Notes: generated by a model not told the origin, from the letters alone. A DNA stretch of 64,000 nt from Neoarius graeffei (GCF_027579695.1 NC_083577.1:31547198-31611197); one strand, 5' to 3'. Positions 22,305-32,788 are shown, counted from the stretch's first letter. Numbers and translations: made by a program.

Positions 22305-25300
22305 TGCCTTTGTTAGTATCCCTAATGTGGTCATTATCATGGCATGTTTTATTTGTATACTGTTTTGGAATTATTATTATTATTTTATGTTTTCATCACA
22401 CAGCTATTTCTAACTGGAGGTCTTAAAAAGTTTTAGCGCTGACGGCAGGTTACATCTCGTATCCTTAGGCCTCGAGCACTTTCCTGAGAAGGCGTGCAGT
22501 TCCTAACAGAGCTGCCTTCTGTAGGAGCTCGATTCTTGTTGTAACATTTATTGACTTGAGGTGTACAGCAAGGTTGGATGTGACCATGCCAAGCGCACCA
22601 CTCACCACAGGGATCACTTTTGCTTTGATATTCCAGAGTCGTGTTGCTTCTCTCCGCAAGTCCTGGTATTTCTCGACTTTCTCTTTCTCGGCGATGCCTG
22701 CATCTACTGGGACAGCAATATCGATTATCTTAGTCTTTGTTCTTTTTGTCAACCAGCACCACATCGGGTCTCCTAGCTTGGATAGGCACAGATGTCTGTA
22801 TGTTAAAGTCCCAGAGTAATTTTACTTCATCGTTCTCCTCTACCCCTCTAGGCTTGTGCTCATACCATTTCTCAGATACCTCAAAGCCATGGGACCAGGC
22901 AATATCCCAGTGGATGATTCTGGCTATGTTATCATGCCGATGTTTGTATTCGGTCTGAGCCAGCTTGCTGCATTCGCTGATTAGATGCCCTATCGTCTCA
23001 TCTTTTTCCCCGCACATTCTGCAGAGTGGGGACAGGTTTTGTTTTTCTACCGGTATCTTTGCTTTTATCGCATTGGTTCTTAATGCTTGATCTTGTGCAG
23101 CTGTGATCATCCCCTCAGTCTCCTTCTTGAGGTCTCCTTTCCTAAGCCAGGTCCAGGAGGCATCATCCATTATTTCCTCCGTTTGGCGCAGAAACTGTCC
23201 ATGCAAGGGCTTGCTCTTCCAACTTTTCATTCGTTCTGAGCTTTTGTTCTCTTTTAGTTGTTTCAGAGTCTGAGCCTTCTCTTTGATGGGGAGTCCTTCA
23301 TTTACAACTGCAACCAACAGCGGACGCGTACTGGATTGAACATAGTTTGCGAGACCTGTTTCTTCAAACCGGACACAGTCCTCAACACTTGAGTCCGCGC
23401 CCCCCTTTCTCTCTAGGAAGGTACAAGCGATCCACATCTGCACGAGGATGCAACATCCCATACATTGTCATCTGCTTTCGAGTCTTCCTATCCATGCTTT
23501 CTAGTTCTGCTTTCATCCAGTTTATACCGTAACACCAGCTCCATATTGCAAAACCGACACAGCCCACGTGTTGATTGCCATGATCACATTCTTCCCATTC
23601 AGTTTGGACTTGAGAACTTTCTTTACTCTGCGTCCGTACTCACTTTTCAGCCTGGCTTTCATTTCTGAATGGAGTATCTCACTGTACTCAAGAATTCCCA
23701 AGTACTTGTAGCCATCTTCTTCGACTGTCTTCATTCTACGCCCATCCAATAAGTCAACTCCCTCATATTTCACCACTTTCCCTCTCTTCATGACAATCAC
23801 GCTGCACTTCTTCAACCCAAACTCCATGCAAATGTCGCTGAAAATTCGTACAGTATTTATCAGGGAGTCTATCTCACGTTCGTCCTTTCCATACAATTTC
23901 AGGTCGTCCATGTATAGGAGATGGTTTATGGTCTCTCTCTGCTTTCCGATTTGATATTTGCCTTTGGCTTTTTGTAGTATTACCGATAGCGGTATGAGGC
24001 ATATGACAAACAGCAGGGGAGATAGACTGTCACCCTGAAAGATACCACATTGGATGTTAATATCTCCAAGCCTTTGCCCATTTGACATTAGGGTCATCTG
24101 CCAGTTGGCCATGCTCACATGTACTAGTCGCTGAATGTTAGGAGCTACTCCTGTCATTTGCAATGTCTCTTGAATCCACGAATGTGGTACCATGTCGTAG
24201 GCTTTCTTATAATCTATCCATGCCATCGCTAGGTTTGTTTTTCTCCTCTTGCAGTTCCGCATTATCATTTTGTCTATGAGAAGATGGTCCTTTGTACCTC
24301 GTGAGCCCTTACAGCATCCCTTCTGTTCTTCAGGGAGGAGATCTTCTGCCTCGAGATGGTCATAGATTTTCTCAGAAAGCATACCACTTAGCAACTTCCA
24401 CATGAGAGGGAGACATGTTATTGGTCGATAATTCTCGACGGCGTTACCGAGTAGGGGATCCTTCATGCATAGTATTGTTCTTCCTTTATTCATCCACTGC
24501 GGAATCAGGCCCAACTCTAAGATCTCATTCAGTTGCACCGCAAAGCGGCTGTGAAGCCGCGTAGTGAAATACTTCGGCCAGTAGCCCTGTACACCATCTA
24601 GTCCAGGCCCTTTCCAGTTTGCCACTTTCTTTTACTGTTTCCGGACATCATCTACAGTTATTTTGACATTCTCCTGGGCTGTACAGTGGCTGAGCTTCTC
24701 TTTTACATCTGTCACCCACTCTGCATTCTGATTGTGCTCAGTTGGATTATCCCAGATGTTACCCCAAAAGTTACAAATCTCTTCTGCATCTGGTGAGCGA
24801 TCACTCCCGGACCCCGCGGTATTTCCATCAAGTTCTTGGTAAAGCTTCTTCTGATCGTATTCAAACATTCGGTTCTGCCTGTACTGCTGTATTCTTTGCT
24901 CATATCTCCTTAACTTGGCGGCTGTGGCTGTCACACGTTGCTTCAGTTCTTCAATTACAACGTGCAACCCTTTCCTCCTTACTTGATATTTCCTCTCGAT
25001 TTGTGTCAATCCCTTGATTTTCCTCGTATGATTGGTCTTACTCCATTCCAGCTTGCTGATCTCTCGCCTCAGCCCTTCGATCTTTCCTGTCATTCTTCTC
25101 TTCCAAAAAGGCTCCTTTCTGGGTTGGTTAACTTTCTTCTTTAGACCCAGTCTTCGACTAACAGTGATGGTTGCGGCTCACACCAGGCGATTTATTTGAG
25201 TTATATCATCCGTATGGATATGCACAAGTACGCAATTTACATCCTGAGTCACTTCCCGCAGTTTCTTCCTGTCGATGTGTTTCAGGGGTCTAAGCTCCTC

Positions 25301-26508
25301 TCCTTCACCAGCTTCTACTGCCACCATGATGTCATTGAGGATAAGTTGTTGTTCCTCTGATAGCTCCTCCTTATTTATAATTTGTAATGAGCCCTCGCGG
25401 TCATCGCCATCTAGTCCCACTGGGGTACTCTCAGTAGGTACATTTGTCAGTTCTTGTTCTGGTTCCCTCTCTGGGGTTTCATCGACCACAAACCTATCGG
25501 TTTGATTTACACTCTGCTCAATTTCCTCCAATTCTACAACCGAGAGCCACTGGTTGGTCTTAATTGCTTGCGCTCGGTCAGCTAAGTTTTGTTCAGAAAC
25601 ACTGAACAGACCCCTTTCTTTCCAAGCATCTAACATTCTCTTCCTGTAACCTCTACCAGTAACTCCTGGCTTACTCTCAAAGTAGTATTCCATTACAATT
25701 TGATTCACTGCATTGGTCCATTTTCTCCGGCCAGTTACTTGATGACGACCGAGCGGTGCCTGGCCTTGCGCACCATCACTGCCGGATTAGAGACTGTCAA
25801 TGCCAGTCTCATTCATGTCGTTATCTTCAGTTTCATTACTATTTAACATCATCACAATGTGAGTTTTCCAGCCACGTGCTGGGATTTTTTTTTCGGGGTT
25901 TTCTCCCCTAGATCCGCCATGTTTTGCGTTGTTAACAGGGGCACCTCGGATAGGATGTGGCACTTCGCCACGCATGGACGGTCTTCGTTAAGGAGAGGCT
26001 AGTGGCCGCTTGTATTGACCATAATTGCCCAGACGAGTGTGTCCGGGGTTTGCTTCACTTAACACTGGATATGGGGAGACCAGTCTAGGACACCACTAGG
26101 GCCACTAGGAAAGGTACTACTCCTCCAGGGATCCCTGCCCCCTTATTACCGTATTATTATTATTATTATTATTATTATTCACCTTTCATGTTGAACTCCT
26201 GTAATGTAAGGGAAGTTTTATTTTGAAAAGCTTCTATTTCCATCAGACTGTTCAGTGCTTGAAGTGTGAGCAGAGGGACTGAGTGAAAAAAAATGGAGCG
26301 TTTCAGCAGCTTACAAAAGTTTTAGAGTGACAGTTATTATAAAGATTGTTTACATTTGTAATTTAAACAATACAAAAAAAGGACACAAGGCATGTTATTA
26401 ACTTATTCATGTTTATTAATGAACTTTGTAATTACAGTTATCATTTCTTTTGTTTTGGCAAATGTTAGCTAGTTCCATGCTAATGTAATGATGAAATTAG
26501 ATAAGTAA

Positions 26509-26566
<58 letters not shown>

Positions 26567-27114
26567 CACCTGTAACTCTGGACCCCAACACTGTTCATCC
26601 TGGACTCATTGTATCTGATGATCTGAAAAGTGTGAGACGCAGTGATGAGGAACAGAAACTTCCTGATAATCCAGAGAGATTTGGTGATAACTATCGGTAT
26701 ATCCTGGGATCTGAGGGCTTTAACTCAGGGACCCACTGCTGGGATGTGGAAGTTGGAGACTGTATATGGTGGAGTGTGGGTGTGATGACAGAATCTGCTC
26801 AGAGGAAGGGGGAGATAATCTCTAGAAGTGGAATCTGGTGTGTGGGGTATTATGATGGTAAATATTTTGCAGGTTCTACACCACCTCCAGGCACTCAGCT
26901 CTCAGTAGCACAGAAACTCCAGAGGATCAGAGTGAAGCTGGACTGGGACAGAGGAAAACTGTCATTCTCCGACCCTCTCACTAACACACACTTACACACT
27001 TTCACACACACATTTACTGATAAATTACTGCCATTCTTACATGTTAATCGTAAAGAATCTCCTCTAAAGATCCTCCCACTTCAGTGCTCTGTAAGCGTGA
27101 ATCAGATCTGTTAG
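20857..27114 (+). CDS. finTRIM-like E3 ubiquitin ligase (RING, B-box, coiled coil, B30.2)
   Basis: Six exons: 20857-21255, 21407-21502, 21595-21825, 21954-21976, 22063-22181 and 26567-27114. They join in phase to 471 codons plus stop. Exon 1 carries the RING ([23 protein letters not shown]) and a B-box ([28 protein letters not shown]). Exons 2-3 are the coiled coil, exon 4 is the usual 23-bp TRIM exon, and the last exon is a PRY-SPRY B30.2 ([29 protein letters not shown]). The 96-bp exon 2 and this layout match finTRIM/TRIM25-like genes of teleosts. Such proteins are cytoplasmic ubiquitin ligases, often linked to antiviral defence, with B30.2 choosing the target. That role is inferred from the family. 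No stops or broken splice sites were seen. Intron 5 holds two microsatellites and an R4 LINE. Confidence 0.87.
22195..22304. repeat. (GT)n and (CTTT)n microsatellites just after TRIM exon 5
   Basis: About 44 bp of GT repeats (22197-22240) and eleven or so CTTT units (22259-22303) begin 15 bp after the exon 5 donor. Confidence 0.95.
22430..26150 (-). mobile_element. R4-clade (Rex6/Dong-like) non-LTR retrotransposon in TRIM intron 5
   Basis: A nearly full-length minus-strand LINE. Its single ORF is broken into frames at 25178-25708, 24632-25093, 23522-24625, 22730-23461 and 22465-22764. It sits between ATT/TTA microsatellite tracts (22368-22387 and 26150-26181). That fits a Dong-like preference for TAA repeats but is not proof. 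The encoded domains are described in the separate entry. Confidence 0.78.
22465..25708 (-). pseudogene. R4-like ORF: reverse transcriptase plus restriction-like endonuclease
   Basis: Reverse transcriptase is at 23522-24625: [18 protein letters not shown], the [10 protein letters not shown] catalytic block, [10 protein letters not shown], and YMDD near 23905. Downstream is a zinc motif ([19 protein letters not shown]) and a restriction-like endonuclease region (RPDVVLVDK ... IIDIAVPVD). That endonuclease type and position distinguish R2/R4-type LINEs from the apurinic-endonuclease LINEs elsewhere in this window. Frame changes near 22740, 23460-23520, 24630 and 25100-25180 inactivate it. The N-terminal region is acidic and unrecognised. 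Confidence 0.8.
26512..26560. repeat. (GT)n abutting the TRIM exon 6 acceptor
   Basis: About 24 GT units end directly before ttttcag|CACC, so the region normally occupied by a pyrimidine tract is alternating GT. Confidence 0.93.
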
Positions 27115-27466
27115 AGCTCATTGTTTTCTTCCAGTTCATTCATAAAATATTGCAGATTGAAAGATTAATGTTTTTGTCTCTGTCCTTTTCCCCTTTGGAA
27201 TTTGCAAAGCACACATTGTGATTTTTTTTCAGTGAATCACCTCAAAATATTTGCAGAATATCTTGAAATAATTAATTAACTGAAATAAAAAATTATCATG
27301 ATATATTTTCAAAGTATGAGGAAGTCAAAATAATAAGTTAAACAATGATGTACTATCTTGAAATAACAAGATACTAACTCAAAATAAAGACATCACATTT
27401 CATTCAAATCACAAGAGTGCTGAAATGTAGACTAAGATGAAAATATTATTTATTTTTATTGATTCA

Positions 27467-27737
27467 TTACCTCCGCCAAGGAGGTTATGTTTTCGGTAGC
27501 GTTTGTTTGTTTGTTTGTTTGTTTGTTTGTTGGTTGGTTGGTTGGTTGGTTGGTTGGTCTGTTAGCAACATTACGGAAAAAGTTATGAATGGATTGTTCT
27601 GAAATTTTTTCCAGAGGTGTGACTGGGCACAAGTAACAATCCATTAAATTTTGGCGGTGATCCGGATCACCTTCTGGATCCCGGATTTTTTTAAAGGATT
27701 CTTGGTGGAGGTCTGCACTCTCCGAGTGCTTTTCTAG
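27467..27737 (+). mobile_element. Helentron-like non-autonomous element (HINE candidate)
   Basis: The features run in the order known for Helentron-associated elements. First is a 5' subterminal inverted repeat, ACCTCCGCCAAG (27469-27480), within a CCTCC-GGAGG hairpin. Then come short GTTT/GGTT microsatellites (27503-27557), the partner CTTGGTGGAGGT (27701-27712), a 3' hairpin GCACTC-tcc-GAGTGC (27715-27729), and CTAG at 27734-27737. There is no target duplication. The empty site near 19164 in the inverted copy fixes the limits to within a few bases. A repeat with this cctccgccaaggagg start is widespread in marine animals as far as I recall. Confidence 0.6.
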
Positions 27738-27830
27738 TTTTAAATAGATTTCACATCGTTTCAACATTAACCGAGGATGCAAAAGTGATGACTATTATTT
27801 TGACTTCCTCATACTTTAAAAATATATCAC

Positions 27831-28153
27831 TGTAGCGCGAATCGCGTGTGGGTGGAGCACAGAGGACGGCAGGACAGAGATCAGGTTTGTTAACCGGCTT
27901 TATTGCCACACTTTTCAGAGTTGCAACACTGTTTTCACTAGCGCGAGAGACACACACACACACACACACACACACAGCGTCTCGTCCGGTTCTCCCTCTG
28001 CTCTCGCTCTCCCTCCTTAAATAGGGCGGTTTACTGGGGAGAACACACAAAACACAGGTTAATGACACTCAGGTGAAGCGATTCTGCCACTTACCTTCCC
28101 CAACTCCGCCCTCCTGTCACAGACCGGTGCTTGACCACGCCCCCGCTGCCACA
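27831..28153 (-). repeat. 3' LTR of copy A
   Basis: 323 bp. On the minus strand the LTR starts TGTGGCAGCGGGGG and ends GCTACA. It carries a TATA-like tatttaag and an aataaag polyadenylation signal before its end. Confidence 0.92.
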
Positions 28154-28169
28154 TACCCCCACCGCCCGA

Positions 28170-31100
28170 CTCAGGCCGGGCGCCCGTCCGGCCCGCAGCC
28201 GACTCCCCCCCCCCCCCCCCCCCCCCTTGACGGGAGAGGAAGTCCGCCACGACCATCTGCGCCCCCGGCCTGTGGACCACCTTGAAGTTGAAAGGTTGGA
28301 GCGCCAGATACCAACGGGTGATCCGCGCGTTGGCATCCTTCATGCGGTGGAGCCACTGGAGGGGCGTGTGGTCCGAACAGAGGGTGAAAGAGCGCCCCAG
28401 CAGGTAGTAACGGAGGGCGAGGACCGCCCACTTGATGGCCAGGCACTCCTTCTCGATAGTGCTGTAGCGCCCCTCACGCACTGACAGCTTCCGGCTGATG
28501 TACAACACTGGGCGGTCCTCTCCCCCCACCTGCTGGGACAAAACGGCCCCCAGCCCTCTGTCCGACGCATCCGTCTGCAACAAAAAGGGGAGAGAGAAGT
28601 CAGGGGAGTGCAAAAGTGGCCCCCCACACAGTGCAGCCTTTACCTCAGAGAAAGCCCGCTGGCACTGCTCCGTCCACTGGACCGGATCTGGCGCCCCCTT
28701 TTTAGTGAGGTCAGTCAGCGGGCTGGTGACGTCCGAATAATTAGGTATGAACCTACGATAATAGCCAGCCAGCCCCAGGAACTGTCTCACCCCCTTTTTG
28801 GTCTTGGGTCTCGGGCAGGCCGCAATCGCTGCTGTCTTATTAATTTGGGGACGCACCTGCCCGTTACCCAAGTGGAAGCCCAGATACCGTACTTCCACCC
28901 GCCCAATCGCACACTTCTTCGGGTTGGCAGTGAGCCCCGCCCGCCTCAGCGACCTAAGGACGGCCCTCAGGTGTTGCAGGTGCCGCTGCCAGTCATTACT
29001 ATAAATGATTATGTCGTCTAAATAAGCGGCCGCATAGGTGGCGTGGGGCCGGAGGATCCGGTCCATCAGCCGCTGAAACGTAGCGGGCGCCCCAAACAGC
29101 CCAAACGGAAGTGTGACGAACTGGTGTAAGCCGAACGGTGTGGAAAAGGCCGTTTTTTCCCGGGATAATGGAGTCAAGGGGATCTGCCAATATCCCTTCG
29201 TCAAATCCAGTGTCGAGTAAAAGCGAGCCGTGCCTAGTCGATCAAGCAGCTCATCAATACGAGGCATTGGGTACGCGTCGAATTTAGACACCGCATTGAC
29301 TTTTCTATAGTCCACGCAGAACCGGACCGAGCCGTCGGCCTTGGGAACCAAGACCACCGGGCTGCTCCAGTCACTGTGGGACTCCTCGATGATGCCCATT
29401 TCGAGCATGGCCTGAAGTTCTTCCCGAACCACCTTTTTTTTGTGTTCGGGTAATCTATAAGGTCGACTACGCACTACCACCCCCGGGGGCGTCTCTATGT
29501 GGTGTTCTATGAGGTTGGTGCGTCCGGGCCGGGGCGAGAACACATCCGAAAACTCGGCCTGCAACTGGGCGACCTCCGTGAGTTGGGTCGGGGAGAGGTG
29601 GTCTCCACAGGGGACCGGAGAGGTGCGAGATGCCAATGACCCTTTTTGGATCTCCGGCCCCAGCTCCGCCTTCTCCGGAACTACCGACACCAACGCCACG
29701 GGGACCTCCTCATTCCAGAGCTTCAGCAGATTGAGGTGGTAGATCTGTAGCGCCCCCTCCCTGTCCGTTCGCCTAACCTCATAGTCGACATCCCCGACTC
29801 GCCGTGTGACCTCGAAGGGCCCTTGCCACTTGGCGATTAATTTGGAGCTCGATGTGGGCAACAGGACGAGTACCTTATCTCCCGGAGTGAACTCTCTAAG
29901 GCGCATGCCCTTGTTGTACAGGCGGGTTTGCCGTTCCTGGGCCTGCCGCAAATTCTCCTGAGTTAAGTGGGTGAGCGTGTGGAGTTTTGCGCGCAGATCC
30001 ATAACGTATTGAATTTCATTTTTGCTCTGCGAAGGTCCCTCCTCCCAATTTTCCCGCAGTACATCTAAGATGCCGCGCGGCTTACGCCCATACAGTAATT
30101 CAAATGGGGAGAACCCCGTGGAGGCTTGGGGGACCTCTCGCACTGCAAACAACAAGGGTTCGAGCCACTTATCCCAGTTACGTGCGTCCTCACTTACGAA
30201 TTTTTTGATAATATTCTTGAGGGTGCGGTTGAACCGTTCGACTAAACCGTCCGTTTGTGGGTGATACACGCTGGTGCGGATCGGCTTAATACCCAGTAGC
30301 CCATACAGTTCGGCCAGTGTTCGTGACATAAACGAGGTGCCTTGATCAGTCAGAATCTCTTTCGGGATTCCGACCCGGGAGATGACGTGGAAGAGAGCCT
30401 CTGCAATACTACGTGCGGAGATATTGCGAAGAGGCACCGCTTCCGGGTATCGCGTTGCATAGTCCACCAGAACCAATATAAAGTGGTACCCTCGTGTTGA
30501 CCGATCTAATGGCCCGACGAGATCCATCCCAATTCGTTCAAACGGGGTCTCGATTAATGGTAGGGGGCGCAAGGGCGCTTTTGGAATGGCCGCTGGGTTT
30601 ACTAACTGACATTCGCGGCACGCCGTACACCACTTACGGACGTCGCCGCGAATCCCCGGCCAATAGAATCGGGCCATTATCCGGGCGAGTGTTTTATCCT
30701 GCCCGAGGTGTCCCGCCATGGGATTAAAGTGAGCCGCCTGGAATACCAATTCCCGACGGCTCTTTGGAATTAACAACTGGGTGACACGCTCCTTCGTCTG
30801 AGTGTCCTGCGTCACTCGGTATAACCTATCTTTTAAAATGGAAAAATAGGGGAAGGTCGGGGTGGCATTCGGCTGGAGCGTTTGACCATCGATTACTCTC
30901 ACTTGGTCAAACGCGTGTCGCAGAGTTTCGTCTCGCGATTGTTCCAGTGGGAAATCCGCGAGGGATTCCCCAATAGAAAGAGGAGGAGCCGGGGGCCCCT
31001 CACTCTGTCGCGGAGATGACGTAGACGGCCCTGCGACCGCAGCTCCAGCCAAAACGACACCGGGACCCCCCCCGGCTAACCGGCAGGACCCACTCTTTAC

Positions 31101-31676
31101 TAGGTGTGCCATCAACCCCCGGAATCCCGGCCAATCAGTCCCCAAGATTAAAGAGTGGGTAAGGCGAGGATTAACCGCCGCCTTCACTATAGATTTGTCC
31201 CCTCTGAAATGTATGTGGACCGACACCAACGGGTAGCAGTGAACATCCCCGTGCACACACAACACCTTCACCCCTTGTGCTCCCCCCAATGCCTCGTCTT
31301 GCACCAGGCTTTGGCGGATCGAGGTCTGGTTGCAACCCGAATCCACCAACGCCTGATAGGTCGCCCCTTGTACACTTACCGGTATGCGATATGCTCCGGC
31401 CTGATCGAGGGCAGCCTCTGGCGCGTCGGGGATCCGCACCACCGCCCCCACCTCCATCGCGGCACACTGTTGCTGCAGGTGGCCCGGTTCCCCGCAGCGC
31501 CAGCAAACCGGCCCGGGCCTCCCCTCTGCAGCTGTGGACTGGGGGTCACTCACCTGAGGGGGGGGAGAGACAGACATAGAAGGGAGAAACGGGAGGGCAC
31601 CACGGGTGCGGCGGGCCGGCTGGGGTGGGGCCGGCCCCCGCCTCCGTGGTGGGGGAATGGGGCGAGGACGGGACAC
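28170..31676 (-). CDS. Gmr1-like Pol: zinc knuckle, protease, integrase, RT, RNase H
   Basis: A long open frame (1,205 codons to 28059, of which the last part reads into the LTR). Approximate residues are: CCHC knuckle CWRCGEPGHLQQQC (58-71); aspartic protease LVDSG (109-113); integrase zinc domain from HFNPMAGH (314-350); integrase core with Asp in MDLVGP (382), Asp in LTDQGTS (about 447) and Glu in GLVERFNRT (about 478); GPF/Y-type module KWQGPFEV (about 615); RT with VDYRKVN (about 788), PFGLFGAP and YLDD (about 885); RNase H with LQTDASDRG (about 1035) and a C-terminal ADFLSR. Integrase therefore precedes RT, the reverse of most gypsy elements. A C/G homopolymer at 28208-28227 makes the true C-terminus uncertain. 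All key catalytic residues I can check are present. Confidence 0.88.
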
Positions 31677-32424
31677 GGGAGGAGGGGGAAGAGAGAGAAG
31701 AGGAGAGAGAAGAAGACATCCGTTGTCCTGCCGCCGGGACAGCCGCCAGATGATCCTCCGCCAGTCCTATGGCCTGATCCAGCGACGCCGGGCGGTGGCA
31801 CTGGACCCACTCCGCGGTTCCGGCGGGTAGGCGGGCGATGAACTGCTCCAGCGCCACCTGGTCGATGATCCCCTCGGCGTCGCGATCTTCGGCCCTCAGC
31901 CACCGCCAGCAGGCGTCCCGGAGCTGCTGGCCGAACGCAAACGGGCTGCCGACTTCCTCCATTCGCAGCGCGCGGAAGCGCTGGCGCTGCTGCTCCGGCG
32001 TGCGCCCCACGCGCTGGAGGACAGCCCGGCGAAGGTCGGCGTAGGCCAGCCGGTGGTCGGCGGGGAGCTGTAGTGCGGCTAACTGCGCCTCTCCCGTCAG
32101 GAGGGGGAGGAGGCGCGCCGCGCGCTGTTCCATCGGCCACCCCGAGGCTTCGGCGATCTGTTCGAATAATGCGATGAACGCCTCGGGGTCGTCCTGCGGG
32201 CCCATCTTAGTCAAGGTGATGGGAGATGGGCCCGCGGCCGGGGCGCTGGTGGACCCCGCCGACGCGAGGAGGCGCCGGAACGCCTCGCGGTCTTCCTGTT
32301 GAGCCAGTACCAGGGCTTCGAAGCGGCGCTCCTGCTCCTTCCGGAGTGTGACGAGCGCCTGGTGCTGGCTCTGCTGGGCCGTGGCGAGGGCGTGGACCAA
32401 GTCCGCGAACGGGGAGGATTCCAT
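31546..32424 (-). CDS. Gmr1-like Gag with SCAN-like capsid region
   Basis: The likely start is MESSPFADLVHAL at 32424, since the longer frame begins inside the primer-binding region. It opens with a Gln/Glu-rich coiled coil and then a block matching the SCAN pattern (PEAFIALFEQIAE; FRALRM; LRDACWRWLRAED; DQVALEQFIARLP; EWVQCHRPASLDQAI). Vertebrate SCAN domains are known to derive from the Gag of Gmr1-like elements, so this is the parental type. The frame ends at 31546, just after a run of C residues (about 31557-31565). The pol frame with the zinc knuckle overlaps in another frame, so Gag-Pol requires a frameshift there or the run has gained or lost a base. Confidence 0.82.
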   Translation of the reverse strand: MESSPFADLVHALATAQQSQHQALVTLRKEQERRFEALVLAQQEDREAFRRLLASAGSTSAPAAGPSPITLTKMGPQDDPEAFIALFEQIAEASGWPMEQRAARLLPLLTGEAQLAALQLPADHRLAYADLRRAVLQRVGRTPEQQRQRFRALRMEEVGSPFAFGQQLRDACWRWLRAEDRDAEGIIDQVALEQFIARLPAGTAEWVQCHRPASLDQAIGLAEDHLAAVPAAGQRMSSSLSSSLSSPSSRVPSSPHSPTTEAGAGPTPAGPPHPWCPPVSPFYVCLSPPSGE

Positions 32425-32451
32425 GGGGCTGCAGGACAGGTGCTCCACGGT

Positions 32452-32469
32452 CCCGGGTTTCAGCACCAC
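32452..32469 (-). promoter_or_regulatory. Primer-binding site of copy A (tRNA-Phe type)
   Basis: Directly inside the 5' LTR on the minus strand, TGGTGCTGAAACCCGGGA complements the 3' end of vertebrate tRNA-Phe (with CCA) at 17 of 18 positions. Copy B reads TGGTGCCGAAACCCAGGA here, with its single mismatch at another position. Confidence 0.72.
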
Positions 32470-32788
32470 TGTAGCGCGAATCGCGTGTGGGTGGAGCACA
32501 GAGGACGGCAGGACAGAGATCAGGTTTGTTAACCGGCTTTATTGCCACACTTTTCAGAGTTGCAACACTGTTTTCACTAGCGCGAGAGACACACACACAC
32601 ACACACACACAGCGTCTCGTCCGGTTCTCCCTCTGCTCTCGCTCTCCCTCCTTAAATAGGGCGGTTTACTGGGGAGAACACACAAAACACAGGTTAATGA
32701 CACTCAGGTGAAGCGATTCTGCCACTTACCTTCCCCAACTCCGCCCTCCTGTCACAGACCGGTGCTTGACCACGCCCCCGCTGCCACA
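32470..32788 (-). repeat. 5' LTR of copy A
   Basis: 319 bp, identical to the 3' LTR apart from two fewer CA units in the internal repeat at about 32587-32610. Confidence 0.92.

Larger units (their letters stand above)
27831..32788 (-). mobile_element. Gmr1-like Ty3/gypsy retrotransposon, copy A, complete and young
   Basis: The LTRs at 27831-28153 and 32470-32788 are identical except for two CA units, so insertion was recent. The flanks are atcac/atcat (one mismatch). The minus-strand interior encodes Gag with a SCAN-like region, then a zinc knuckle, protease, integrase, reverse transcriptase and RNase H in that order. Integrase before RT marks the Gmr1 clade of deuterostome gypsy elements. 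The primer-binding site reads TGGTGCTGAAACCCGGGA, one mismatch from the complement of the tRNA-Phe 3' end. Damage is limited to homopolymer-associated frame questions. Confidence 0.9.

Noticed and set aside
28208-28227. Poly-C run as a possible G-quadruplex or i-motif regulator
   Set aside because: It is a single homopolymer whose length may be unreliable in the assembly; it lies near the pol C-terminus with no other support.
28073-32711. Plus-strand frames across the Gmr1-like element (for example 31155-31841)
   Set aside because: GC-rich shadows opposite the real minus-strand gag-pol frames, with proline/arginine-rich translations and no domain.
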